From Flavobacteriales bacterium (GTDB taxonomy: Bacteria; Bacteroidota; Bacteroidia; Flavobacteriales_D; Crocinitomicaceae): DNA of 18,806 nucleotides. Shown in pieces: positions 8,042-14,900 of this stretch. The notes under the pieces were generated by a model. The model was not told the DNA's origin. It worked only from the letters and a program-made list of their open reading frames with translations, and ran no database searches. The stretch covers positions 1-18,806 of the forward strand of contig CANHBA010000020.1 of the NCBI GenBank assembly GCA_947458985.1, in the 5' to 3' direction. Numbering within the stretch: the first letter of the stretch is position 1; each line of letters starts with the position of its first letter. Position numbers and translations under genes: made by a program.

Positions 8042-8072
8042 AATGAATGTTTCACTGACGAAAACGAAAGGG

Positions 8073-8080
8073 CAAAATTA
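8073..8080 (-). promoter_or_regulatory. Candidate Bacteroidota -7 promoter element for the DUF177-rpmF-plsX-fabH-acc block
   Basis: On the minus strand TAATTTTG matches TAnnTTTG exactly, 31 bases before the DUF177 ATG, in the 63-base gap after pdxA, the widest gap of the operon. No clear TTG at -33 was found; the region upstream is AT-rich and runs into the end of pdxA. It could provide a second transcription start inside the nine-gene run. Confidence 0.4.
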
Positions 8081-8104
8081 AGGATTTATTTTGGATTTTT
8101 AAAA

Positions 8105-9226
8105 TCAGTTGGAACGATCTTGTTCCTTCTTTCCTTTTTCATCCTGTGAAACAGCCAATGGATTGGCGTGTATCTCCTTGAAAACTTTTCTTTTGCGGTA
8201 AATATCTACGGCTAAAAATATAGCGCTACGCAGGCTTTGTTCGTCGGCTTCCATTTTGCCAGCTATGTCAAAAGCGGTACCGTGGTCGGGGCTAGTGCGC
8301 ACAATTGGCAGGCCAGCTGTAAAATTGACGCCATCGTCGAAGCAAAGCGCCTTAAATGCCGTTAAGCCTTGGTCGTGGTACATGGCCAACACGCCGTCAA
8401 ATTGTTGACGGAGCGGCGACCCAAAAAAGCCGTCAGCCGGGTAAGGTCCAAAAGCGAGGATGCCTTTATTTTTAGCTGCTTGTATCGCAGGAATGATGGT
8501 TTGTTGTTCTTCTTCGCCAATTTTTCCGTTTTCACCGGCGTGCGGATTCAGTCCAAAAACAGCAATTCGTGGTCTAATTAGCCCAAAATCTTTTTTCAAG
8601 CTTTGCTCAAATGCTTCAATTTTAGAAACGATAAGGTCTTTTTGAAGCTTGCTCGAAATGTCTTTAATGGGAATGTGTGTCGTGACCAAAGCAACGCGCA
8701 GGTTGCCAGAAACAAGCACCATTAGTGCTTCTTTGGCTCCAGACATCTCTGCAAGATATTCGGTATGGCCAGGAAAGTTGAAGCCCGCTTTGGCGACGTT
8801 TTCTTTTGAAAAAGGAGCCGTAACAAGCACATCAATTTTTCCATCGGCGAGGTCGCGGGTGGCGGCTTCTAAAGACAGCAAGGCATACTTACCACCATCG
8901 GCATTGGATACACCTGGTTCAACTGTAACTTCTTCTTGCCAAACATTGATAATGTTCACTTTTTTAGGGTTGATGTCGGCGGCACTCTTGCAAGACAAGT
9001 AATTGAATTCTTGCAAATTGAGTTGTTTCTTGTAATGCGAAATCACTTTGTTTGATCCGTACACAACCGGAACGATATCCGTTAGAATGCGGTTGTCGTG
9101 GAGGGCTTTTACGATAATTTCGGGTCCAACACCGTTGAGGTCACCGATGGTGATGCCGACTTTGATCAAGTTTTTGTTAACTGGTTCTTTGTCTTTTACC
9201 TCTTTATCTTTGGTTTCTTTTTCCAT
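8105..9226 (-). CDS. pdxA: 4-hydroxythreonine-4-phosphate dehydrogenase
   Basis: The 373-residue product oxidises 4-phosphohydroxy-L-threonine with NAD in the DXP-dependent route to pyridoxal phosphate. Family motifs are GDLNGVGPEI (28-37), GHTEYL with substrate-binding H154, TTHIP with H184, NPHAGENG with H229, MYHDQG with H284 and RTSPDHGTAFDIAG. The three metal-binding histidines keep the spacing of E. coli PdxA, shifted by a constant 18 residues. The shift comes from a charged N-terminal extension of about 20 residues (a KDKE-type repeat); a Lys/Glu/Asp-rich tail of about 15 residues is also present. Its ATG overlaps the last base of the aminopeptidase stop (TAATG). Confidence 0.96.
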   Translation of the reverse strand: MEKETKDKEVKDKEPVNKNLIKVGITIGDLNGVGPEIIVKALHDNRILTDIVPVVYGSNKVISHYKKQLNLQEFNYLSCKSAADINPKKVNIINVWQEEVTVEPGVSNADGGKYALLSLEAATRDLADGKIDVLVTAPFSKENVAKAGFNFPGHTEYLAEMSGAKEALMVLVSGNLRVALVTTHIPIKDISSKLQKDLIVSKIEAFEQSLKKDFGLIRPRIAVFGLNPHAGENGKIGEEEQQTIIPAIQAAKNKGILAFGPYPADGFFGSPLRQQFDGVLAMYHDQGLTAFKALCFDDGVNFTAGLPIVRTSPDHGTAFDIAGKMEADEQSLRSAIFLAVDIYRKRKVFKEIHANPLAVSQDEKGKKEQDRSN

Positions 9227-10563
9227 TAAATGTTGTTGGTTTTTAGAAAGTGGTAAAGCAAGCGCACGCCCGCGCCGGTTCCGCCGTCGCCTTTGTAGTT
9301 TTCAGCTGCGTCTAGCCAAGCTGGCCCGGCGATATCCATGTGAATGTATGGAGCACTTACGAAATGCTCTAAAAATTTACCTGCTGAAATCATGCCTGCG
9401 TTTGGTCCTCCGATATTTTTGAGATCGGCAATTTTGGATTTCATGTGTTTTTTGTAGTCGTCCCAGAAAGGGAAGCGCACCACACGCTCATGCACTGCAT
9501 TGCCACTTTGTTCGAGTTGCTCAAATATTTGATCGGCGGCATTACCCATAATGATACTTGCCTCTGTGCCAATAGCGCGCAAAGCAGCACCCGTTAAAGT
9601 TGCAGCGTCAATCACCAATGCCGGATCAAACTTTTTAGAGTAAGCCAGAGCGTCGGCGAGGATCATGCGGCCCTCGGCATCGGTATTTAGTACTTCAACG
9701 GTGGTGCCGTCGAACATCGTAATGACATCTCCTGGCGCATAAGCATTACCACCTGGTCGGTTGTCGGTTGCTGGCAACAAAGCAACAACATGGACTGGTA
9801 ATTTTTGCAAAGCAGCAAGATAGACAACTGCAGCCATGGTAGCGGCACCAGCCATATCGCCTTTCATGGTGTCCATACTGCCTGGAGTTGGCTTTAAGCT
9901 CAAGCCACCTGTATCGTAGACCACGCCTTTTCCGACCAATACAATTGGCTGTTTGTTTTTGGCGTTTTTTGGTTTGTATTCGGCAATTGTAAATGTAGGC
10001 GGATCAATAGACCCTTTATTGACAGCCAATAAGCCACCCATTTTGAGGGTCTCAATTTGCGTTTCCTCGAGCACTTTCACGTCAAAATTGGCTTCTTTCC
10101 CCATTTCTACTACAGCTTGTGCAAGTTGCTCTGCATTGAGGTGAGACACCGGTGTATTGACTAAATCGCGGGTTTTAAAAACAGCCTTTGCCATGTTTTC
10201 AAGTTCGGTGATTTGCGCTTGCGTCACACCTGCTTTGACAACAACCTCATTAAACTTAGCCGTTTCAGGCTTGCTAAAATGCTGGGTGAAGCGGTAGCTA
10301 GACAACAATAGCCCTTCGAGTAGCGCATAGGCTTCATCGGAAGTTCCATTTTCTAGCAAAAGCGAAACTTGAGTGTCGTGCAAGTGCTTTTCAATGGTAT
10401 GTGCATGAATGCGAATTTGCTCATGAGTTTGACCTTCTTGGATTTCAAATTCAAAGCCCTCTTTGGTTTTATAGTACTCAAATTCTTTGGAGTTGTCCGT
10501 TTTTGCAACAAAGCGAACAACTGAATGAGTTGCATTTTTAGATTTTTTAGTCAGAACTAACAT
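9226..10563 (-). CDS. Leucyl aminopeptidase (M17 family)
   Basis: The 445-residue product (from the ATG at 10563) is an M17 cytosol aminopeptidase, a dinuclear zinc/manganese exopeptidase used in peptide turnover. Counting from this start, the catalytic domain shows K212 and D217 in GKGVVYDTGG, catalytic K224, D235 in KGDMAGA, and D295, E297 and R299 in NTDAEGR; all five metal ligands are present. A TTG six codons upstream is in frame, but the ATG gives the more normal start and the TTG overlaps a promoter-like TAACTTTG. Residues about 1-140 are the poorly conserved N-terminal macro-like domain, shorter than in E. coli PepA (503 residues). The assignment to M17 is certain; the choice of pepA or another symbol is not. 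Confidence 0.94.
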   Translation of the reverse strand: MLVLTKKSKNATHSVVRFVAKTDNSKEFEYYKTKEGFEFEIQEGQTHEQIRIHAHTIEKHLHDTQVSLLLENGTSDEAYALLEGLLLSSYRFTQHFSKPETAKFNEVVVKAGVTQAQITELENMAKAVFKTRDLVNTPVSHLNAEQLAQAVVEMGKEANFDVKVLEETQIETLKMGGLLAVNKGSIDPPTFTIAEYKPKNAKNKQPIVLVGKGVVYDTGGLSLKPTPGSMDTMKGDMAGAATMAAVVYLAALQKLPVHVVALLPATDNRPGGNAYAPGDVITMFDGTTVEVLNTDAEGRMILADALAYSKKFDPALVIDAATLTGAALRAIGTEASIIMGNAADQIFEQLEQSGNAVHERVVRFPFWDDYKKHMKSKIADLKNIGGPNAGMISAGKFLEHFVSAPYIHMDIAGPAWLDAAENYKGDGGTGAGVRLLYHFLKTNNI

Positions 10564-10578
10564 GTCGATGAATTTGTA

Positions 10579-10586
10579 CAAAGTTA
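10579..10586 (-). promoter_or_regulatory. Possible internal -7 promoter element before the aminopeptidase gene
   Basis: TAACTTTG on the minus strand matches TAnnTTTG and lies 15 bases upstream of the ATG at 10563, in the 44-base space after mutY. A transcript starting a few bases downstream would have a leader of about 10 bases. No TTG box at the right distance was found, so this is weak. Confidence 0.25.
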
Positions 10587-10607
10587 AAAAGAATGAAGCT
10601 GCTACCC

Positions 10608-11627
10608 TTAAAATAATTCGTTGCTGTGCGCAATTAAAAATTTATCGATCAAACGCGGAATCGGATGGTCTTGGAGGCCTGCTAGGTCTAGAAAAATGAC
10701 ATCTGAATGCATTTGATTCCAATTTGGATCAACGACAAAATATGCTTCAATTCGCTGATGGGTTAGGATATGTTGAAACCGACCACCAATTATTATTTGA
10801 TCGGCTAGATAGCTCTTCAATTGGTTTTCATCGGCGAATTCGGTCAAAGGAAATTCAAATAGCCCTTCCCAAATATCTTTAGGGCCTCTTTTTTGAAATG
10901 CGAGTTGCTTTTGTGCGTTTTGTTGAAGGTGGTAGACAAAAAAGCGTTTTCTGACTTTCACTTTTTTGAGTTTGATAGGAAGCAGCGCTACTTGGTTGTT
11001 GCGATGGGCACTACAAGTGGTTAAAACGGGGCAAGCGCTGCAATTCGGCGACACCGGTTTGCATTGCAAGGCCCCAAATTCCATAATGGCTTGGTTGTGC
11101 AACGCAGGGTTGCCTTGGTCAAGTAATTCTTTAGCCAGCGCTTCAAAAATAGGTTTCCCTTCAGTAGAATTGATCGGCGCTTCAATGCCAAAATACCGAC
11201 TCAAAACCCTAAAAACATTGCCGTCAATAACCGCATGTGGCAAATTATAGGCAAAAGAAGCGATGGCAGCTGCTGTATATGGGCCCACTCCCTTGAGTTT
11301 CAACAAACCTTCGTGGGTGTCTGGAAATACACCGCTGTAGTCCTGTGCAATTTGCTGCGCTGTGGCATGTAAATTTCGGCCACGGCTATAATAACCGAGC
11401 CCTTGCCATAAATTGAGCACCTCTTGCTGAGTGGCAGCTGCAAGTTGCAGTACATCAGGATAATTACTGAGAAATCTTTGGTAATATGGCAAGCCTTGAT
11501 CGACTCTTGTTTGCTGTAAAATGATTTCACTGAGCCAAATGGCATATGGGTCGTTGGTGTGTCTCCACGGCAGGTCTCTTTGGTGACTATTGTACCATTC
11601 TTGAAGTGCTTGTCGGAGTACCTGCAT
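10608..11627 (-). CDS. mutY: Adenine DNA glycosylase
   Basis: The 339-residue product excises adenine mispaired with 8-oxoguanine. The N-terminal HhH-GPD domain has RDLPWR (18-22), catalytic E34 in SEIILQQTRV, the helix-hairpin-helix LKGVGPYTA (111-119) and catalytic D135 in VIDGNVFR. The iron-sulfur loop is C189-x6-C196-x2-C199-x5-C205, the exact 4Fe-4S spacing. Residues about 225-335 form the NUDIX-like C-terminal domain that recognises 8-oxoG. It opens the minus-strand run and is divergent from the HU gene across 99 bases. Confidence 0.97.
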   Translation of the reverse strand: MQVLRQALQEWYNSHQRDLPWRHTNDPYAIWLSEIILQQTRVDQGLPYYQRFLSNYPDVLQLAAATQQEVLNLWQGLGYYSRGRNLHATAQQIAQDYSGVFPDTHEGLLKLKGVGPYTAAAIASFAYNLPHAVIDGNVFRVLSRYFGIEAPINSTEGKPIFEALAKELLDQGNPALHNQAIMEFGALQCKPVSPNCSACPVLTTCSAHRNNQVALLPIKLKKVKVRKRFFVYHLQQNAQKQLAFQKRGPKDIWEGLFEFPLTEFADENQLKSYLADQIIIGGRFQHILTHQRIEAYFVVDPNWNQMHSDVIFLDLAGLQDHPIPRLIDKFLIAHSNELF

Positions 11628-11642
11628 AATTTATTTTAGAAA

Positions 11643-11688
11643 TTTTGTCCGAAAATTACGCATATATACTTTCTGTGGAGTATTTTTG
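11643..11688 (+). promoter_or_regulatory. Candidate HU-gene promoter region
   Basis: In the 99-base space between mutY and the HU gene, TATTTTTG (11681-11688) matches TAnnTTTG exactly, 38 bases before the HU ATG, but has no TTG at the proper distance. Alternatively TTTTG (11643-11647) is followed after 19 bases by TACTTTCT (11667-11674), a less perfect -7 with correct spacing. I cannot decide between them. Confidence 0.4.
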
Positions 11689-11726
11689 CCCCCGCAATTA
11701 ATCACCTAATCAATTAACTCAGAGAT

Positions 11727-12017
11727 ATGACAAAAGCGGATATCGTTGCAAATATTGCAGAAGAAACCGGATTGGAAAGAGCAGAAGCACTTCGTGCAGT
11801 AGAAGCCTTTATGAACAACATCAAAGCTTCTATGGCTGACGGAAAAAACGTGTACCTACGTGGGTTTGGAAGTTTTGTGGTCAAGGAGCGCGCGCAGAAA
11901 ACAGGTCGCAACATCTCTAAGAACACTACCATCATCATTCCAGCACACAACATCCCATCTTTCAAGCCTTCTAAAACCTTTGTTGACGAGGTGAAGAACA
12001 AGGTTAAAGTAAAATAA
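11727..12017 (+). CDS. HU/IHF-family histone-like DNA-binding protein
   Basis: The 96-residue protein is a single HU domain: helices TKADIVANIAEETGLERAEA and the following amphipathic helix (1-45), then the beta-arm segment with GFGSFVVKERAQKTGRN (about 52-68), NTTIIIPAHNIPSFKPSK (70-87) and a basic tail. HU dimers bend and compact DNA. The intercalating position of the arm reads IPAHN, a common Bacteroidota variant. It is followed within 35 bases by a strong terminator, so it is probably monocistronic. Confidence 0.96.
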   Translation: MTKADIVANIAEETGLERAEALRAVEAFMNNIKASMADGKNVYLRGFGSFVVKERAQKTGRNISKNTTIIIPAHNIPSFKPSKTFVDEVKNKVKVK

Positions 12018-12043
12018 GTTTTCTTTTTTTCTGAAATTTGTAT

Positions 12044-12051
12044 TACCTTTG
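12044..12051 (+). promoter_or_regulatory. Bacteroidota -7 promoter element (TACCTTTG) for the small basic gene and rng
   Basis: TATTACCTTTGCA contains TACCTTTG, an exact TAnnTTTG match in the sequence context commonly seen at flavobacterial promoters. A T-rich tract (12019-12030) sits near the -33 position, without a clear TTG. A start about 6-7 bases downstream would give a leader of about 58 bases before the 30-codon gene at 12116. The element shares its last G with the left arm of the HU terminator. Confidence 0.6.
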
Positions 12052-12080
12052 CACTCCCTTAACGGGGGTGCATTTTTTTT
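12051..12080 (+). terminator. Intrinsic terminator downstream of the HU gene
   Basis: GCACTCCC (12051-12058) pairs with GGGGGTGC (12064-12071), 8 bp with one G-U pair and a 5-base loop TTAAC, followed by A and eight T (12073-12080). This has every feature of a rho-independent terminator. It starts 34 bases after the HU stop and overlaps the promoter for the next gene. Confidence 0.8.
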
Positions 12081-12115
12081 GTAACAAAGTACTAAACATA
12101 TAACACCTTCTCATT

Positions 12116-12208
12116 ATGCCAAGCGGTAAGAAAAGAAAAAGACACAAGATGGCGACGCACAAGCGTAAAAAAAGACTCAGAAAGAATCGCCACAAGAAGA
12201 AGAAATAA
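12116..12208 (+). CDS. 30-residue highly basic AURKAIP1/COX24-like protein, probably ribosomal
   Basis: The frame is ATG to TAA, 30 codons. The product begins MPSGKKRKRHKMATHKRKKR; 18 of 30 residues are Lys or Arg and 3 are His, and it ends in a run of four Lys. It matches my recollection of small Bacteroidota proteins annotated as AURKAIP1/COX24-domain; the eukaryotic relatives are the mitochondrial small-subunit ribosomal protein mS38 and yeast COX24. By analogy it is probably a ribosome-bound peptide that neutralises rRNA. It has its own promoter-like TACCTTTG 65 bases upstream and sits between the HU gene and rng. That it is a gene is well supported by composition and position; the ribosomal role is inference from the family. 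Confidence 0.8.
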   Translation: MPSGKKRKRHKMATHKRKKRLRKNRHKKKK

Positions 12209-12238
12209 TCCTTCTTTCATTTATGTAAACGCATAGAG

Positions 12239-12262
12239 AGCTCATTGATTTTTCTTTGAGCT
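12239..12262 (+). other. Weak hairpin between the 30-codon gene and rng
   Basis: AGCTCA (12239-12244) pairs with TGAGCT (12257-12262) across a 12-base T-rich loop. There is no following T run of note, so it is not a good terminator. It may be an RNA structure in the leader of rng or chance. Confidence 0.25.
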
Positions 12263-12292
12263 TTCATTGTTTCACCCTATAAACAATTTCAA

Positions 12293-13840
12293 GTGAATTT
12301 AGAACTCGTTGTAGACGCCCGTTCAAACGGCGTCTGGATAGCATTGCTACGCGACGGGAAGTTAATTGAGTTGCACGAAGATCGCGGCAACACAGACTTC
12401 TCCGTAGGCGACATCTATCTCGGACGGGTACGTCGTGTTGCCAATGGCCTAAACGCGGCTTTCGTTGATGTCGGTTATGAAAAAGATGCTTTCTTGCATT
12501 ACCACGACCTCGGCCCACAATACGTATCTTTCTCAAAGTACGTAAAAGACAGCATCAATGGAAAGCAAAACGTTGCAGACCTCCAATACTTTAAACTAGA
12601 AAAAGAAATTGCCAAAGAAGGTAAGGTTTCAAATACCCTTTCCTCTTCTCAAGCTATCCTTGTTCAGGTAGCCAAGGAACCAATTTCCCAAAAAGGCCCA
12701 CGCTTGAGCTCCGAAGTGACGCTCGCTGGCCGTTATCTAGTACTCGTACCATTTTCCGAGAAAATCTCCGTGAGTCAAAAAATCAAGGATAGCGCCGAAA
12801 AGGAGCGCCTTAAAGACCTCATGGACCGCATCAAGCCCAAGAACTTTGGTGTCATTATTCGTACCGTTGCCGAAAACAAATCTACCTCCGACCTCGAGGC
12901 AGACCTCAGCAACCTTCTAGAAAAATGGCGCACACTCCATGCCAACCTTAAAGGTGCGCAGCCGCCTAAACGCGTGCTCGGAGAACTCAATACCACCAAT
13001 TCCATTTTGAGAGACCTCCTCAATGGAAACTTTACCAATATACATGTCAACGACGAAACAATGGCCCTTCAAATGAAGGACTACATTTCAGAAATTGCAC
13101 CAGGCCGCGAGAAAATCGTCCGTCATTACGACAACCGCATTGGTATTTTTGAACGTTTTGGCATCAATAAGCAAATCAAAACCTTATTTGGTAAAAAAGT
13201 ACCATTGGCCAGTGGTGGCTACCTCATTATTGAGCACACCGAAGCCATGCACGTCATCGACGTCAATAGCGGCAATCGCAAAGGCGCCGATGGCCAAGAA
13301 TCCAATGCACTCGCTACCAACATCGAGGCAGCAGAAGAAGTAGCGCGCGTCTTGCAACTCCGCGACATGGGCGGCATCATCTGCGTCGACTTCATCGACA
13401 TGCACGACCGCGAGAACAACAAGATCCTCTTCGACAAAATGAAGGAGTTCATGAAATCAGACCGTGCTAAGCACAACATGATTCCACCTTCTAAGTTTGG
13501 TATCATCGAAATCACACGTCAACGCGTGCGCCCAGAAACCGATATCCAAACCCATGAAACTTGCCCTACCTGTAACGGAAGCGGCGAAGTTCAGGCCAGC
13601 ATTTTGTTTGCCGAAGAAATCGAAAACAACTTAGCTTACCTCATCAACGACCGCGGTATGCGTGGTGTAACCGTATTGGTGCACCCTTACCTAGAGGCTT
13701 TTTTCAAAAACGGACTCTGGAGCCGCCAATTGCAATGGCTATTTAAATTCAAAACCTGGATTCCTGTGCGTGGCGTTACTGCACATCACTTATTGCAGTA
13801 CACCTTCGTCGACAAAGAGAACAACGAAATACCACTCTAA
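12293..13840 (+). CDS. rng: Ribonuclease G/E family endoribonuclease
   Basis: The 515-residue protein cleaves single-stranded RNA in rRNA maturation and mRNA decay. The start codon is GTG at 12293, giving MNLELVVDARSNG; no in-frame ATG precedes the conserved N-terminus. The S1 domain spans about 36-130 (VGDIYLGRVRRVANGLNAAF). The DNase I-like catalytic subdomain has D323 in VIDVNSG and D366 in CVDFIDM, 43 apart as in E. coli RNase E. The zinc-link CPTC (C424, C427) lies 58 residues further, again identical spacing. The long C-terminal scaffold of RNase E is absent, so it is RNase G-like. The stop is immediately followed by the recX ATG. Confidence 0.96.
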   Translation: MNLELVVDARSNGVWIALLRDGKLIELHEDRGNTDFSVGDIYLGRVRRVANGLNAAFVDVGYEKDAFLHYHDLGPQYVSFSKYVKDSINGKQNVADLQYFKLEKEIAKEGKVSNTLSSSQAILVQVAKEPISQKGPRLSSEVTLAGRYLVLVPFSEKISVSQKIKDSAEKERLKDLMDRIKPKNFGVIIRTVAENKSTSDLEADLSNLLEKWRTLHANLKGAQPPKRVLGELNTTNSILRDLLNGNFTNIHVNDETMALQMKDYISEIAPGREKIVRHYDNRIGIFERFGINKQIKTLFGKKVPLASGGYLIIEHTEAMHVIDVNSGNRKGADGQESNALATNIEAAEEVARVLQLRDMGGIICVDFIDMHDRENNKILFDKMKEFMKSDRAKHNMIPPSKFGIIEITRQRVRPETDIQTHETCPTCNGSGEVQASILFAEEIENNLAYLINDRGMRGVTVLVHPYLEAFFKNGLWSRQLQWLFKFKTWIPVRGVTAHHLLQYTFVDKENNEIPL

Positions 13841-14308
13841 ATGTCGGCCCCACGTGCCTACGACCTTACACAAATGCTTCAGAAATCTGAGGCATTTTGT
13901 GCTTATCAGGAGCGCTGTAGCTCGGAAGTCATCGAGAAACTCAAGCGCATGGGCGCCGAAGACGGCGAAATCCTACAAGTACTCAGCTCACTCCTGGACA
14001 ACAAATTTCTAGACGACGAACGCTTTGCAATTGCTTATGCTACAGGCAAACTGCGCATCAAGCACTGGGGTGTTCAAAAGATCAAGCAGGGCTTGAAACT
14101 CAAAAAAATAGATGCTTCATTGCTTGAAAAAGCAATAGAGGCGTTGTATAAAGAAGATTACTTTGGGATTCTTCAAGACGTAGCCAATAGAAAGTGGCGC
14201 GAATTGGTTAAAGAAAAAGACCCCTGGATGCGCAAGCAAAAGTTGTTTCGCTTCTTGGCATCCAGGGGTTTTAATTACGACGAATTTTCAGATCTGAAAT
14301 TCGAATAA
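13841..14308 (+). CDS. recX: RecX-family regulatory protein
   Basis: The 155-residue all-helical protein matches RecX, which binds RecA filaments and limits their extension. Typical segments are CAYQERCSSEVIEKL (20-34), FLDDERFAIAYATGKLR (57-73), WGVQKIKQGLKLKKI (76-90) and the C-terminal FLASRGFNYDEF. The ATG follows the rng stop with no spacer (TAAATG), so translation is probably coupled; recA is not in the window. Its last 90 bases encode a long perfect inverted repeat that looks like a terminator. Confidence 0.92.
   Translation: MSAPRAYDLTQMLQKSEAFCAYQERCSSEVIEKLKRMGAEDGEILQVLSSLLDNKFLDDERFAIAYATGKLRIKHWGVQKIKQGLKLKKIDASLLEKAIEALYKEDYFGILQDVANRKWRELVKEKDPWMRKQKLFRFLASRGFNYDEFSDLKFE
14217..14272. 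terminator. Bidirectional hairpin terminator embedded in the 3' end of recX
   Basis: CCCCTGGATGC (14221-14231) and GCATCCAGGGG (14258-14268) are perfect 11-base inverted repeats; including the flanking A-T and one G-T pair the stem reaches about 15 bp, around a 26-base loop that can pair further. On the plus strand TTTT follows. On the minus strand the stem is followed by TCTTTTTCTTT, a better T tract, placed 52 bases after the thioredoxin stop codon. It can thus serve both convergent genes while still coding for RecX. Confidence 0.6.
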
Positions 14309-14319
14309 AACGCTTGATT

Positions 14320-14787
14320 TTAGTTTGGCTTGATGAGCATTCCTGCGCCGGTAGTCCAATTGGCAGGGCCTCCAGCTTCGTAGCCTTTAGATCCGATTTG
14401 CACTAAATTGGTTTTGCCATCGCTCATTTTTTCAGGACGAACAAACCAGCAAGTAGGGTAGCCACGCACTGCAAATTGTTGTTGGAGGGTGCGGTTTTGT
14501 ATTTTAATTTCTTCACTTTGTGGTTTATATTTCGGGAAGTCAAGCTCAACAAGAATAACATTTGCCTTAGCCCAAGTTTCAAATTCGGGGGTATTAAACA
14601 CTTCTTTTTGAAGGCGAACACACCAGCCGCACCAGTCAGAACCAGTAAAAAATAACATCATTGGTTTGTTTTCCTTTTTAGCGATGGCGCTGGCTTCATT
14701 GACGTCGGTGTACCAAGTGAGCGCTGCTTTTTGTGCAAAACCGAGTTGAGCAACAACAAGTAAAGTAAATAGAGCGATAGTTTTCAT
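14320..14787 (-). CDS. Secreted thioredoxin-fold protein (CGWC)
   Basis: The 155-residue product has a signal peptide (MKTIALFTLLVVAQLGFA, cleavage about 18/19), then a thioredoxin-like domain. The active site is C53-G-W-C56 in GSDWCGWC, and the cis-proline is P111 in RGYPTCWF, followed by an extra Cys (C113). It resembles the thioredoxin_7/DsbD-gamma-like group seen in Bacteroidota, which reduce or isomerise disulfides in the periplasm. No dedicated partner is encoded beside it; many nearby exported proteins (the Ig-like giant) contain paired cysteines, but a link is speculative. It converges on recX with an 11-base gap. Confidence 0.9.
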   Translation of the reverse strand: MKTIALFTLLVVAQLGFAQKAALTWYTDVNEASAIAKKENKPMMLFFTGSDWCGWCVRLQKEVFNTPEFETWAKANVILVELDFPKYKPQSEEIKIQNRTLQQQFAVRGYPTCWFVRPEKMSDGKTNLVQIGSKGYEAGGPANWTTGAGMLIKPN

Positions 14788-14900
14788 GTTAAATTTTTTC
14801 TAAAGTTAATGATAAACCGCCAATAGACAAAAACCATGCAAAAGTTGCCAAAGCGCGTTTTTGGACAAAATTATTTATATTCGTTTTCAAATTGCTAACC

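Noticed and set aside
10564..10581. TTG start giving a six-residue longer aminopeptidase
   Set aside because: The ATG at 10563 is adequate, and the TTG overlaps a promoter-like TAACTTTG; the extra residues match no conserved segment.
14892..14900. TTG start three codons upstream of the receptor ATG
   Set aside because: The ATG at 14901 gives a standard signal peptide; the TTG only adds three residues and no supporting signal is seen.
14788..14900. Promoter pair or regulatory hairpin between the thioredoxin and receptor genes
   Set aside because: TTTTTGG (14858-14864) and TATATTCG (14876-14883) are promoter-like but only 11 bases apart; the CCAAA/TTTGG pairing is just 5 bp. Neither is convincing.
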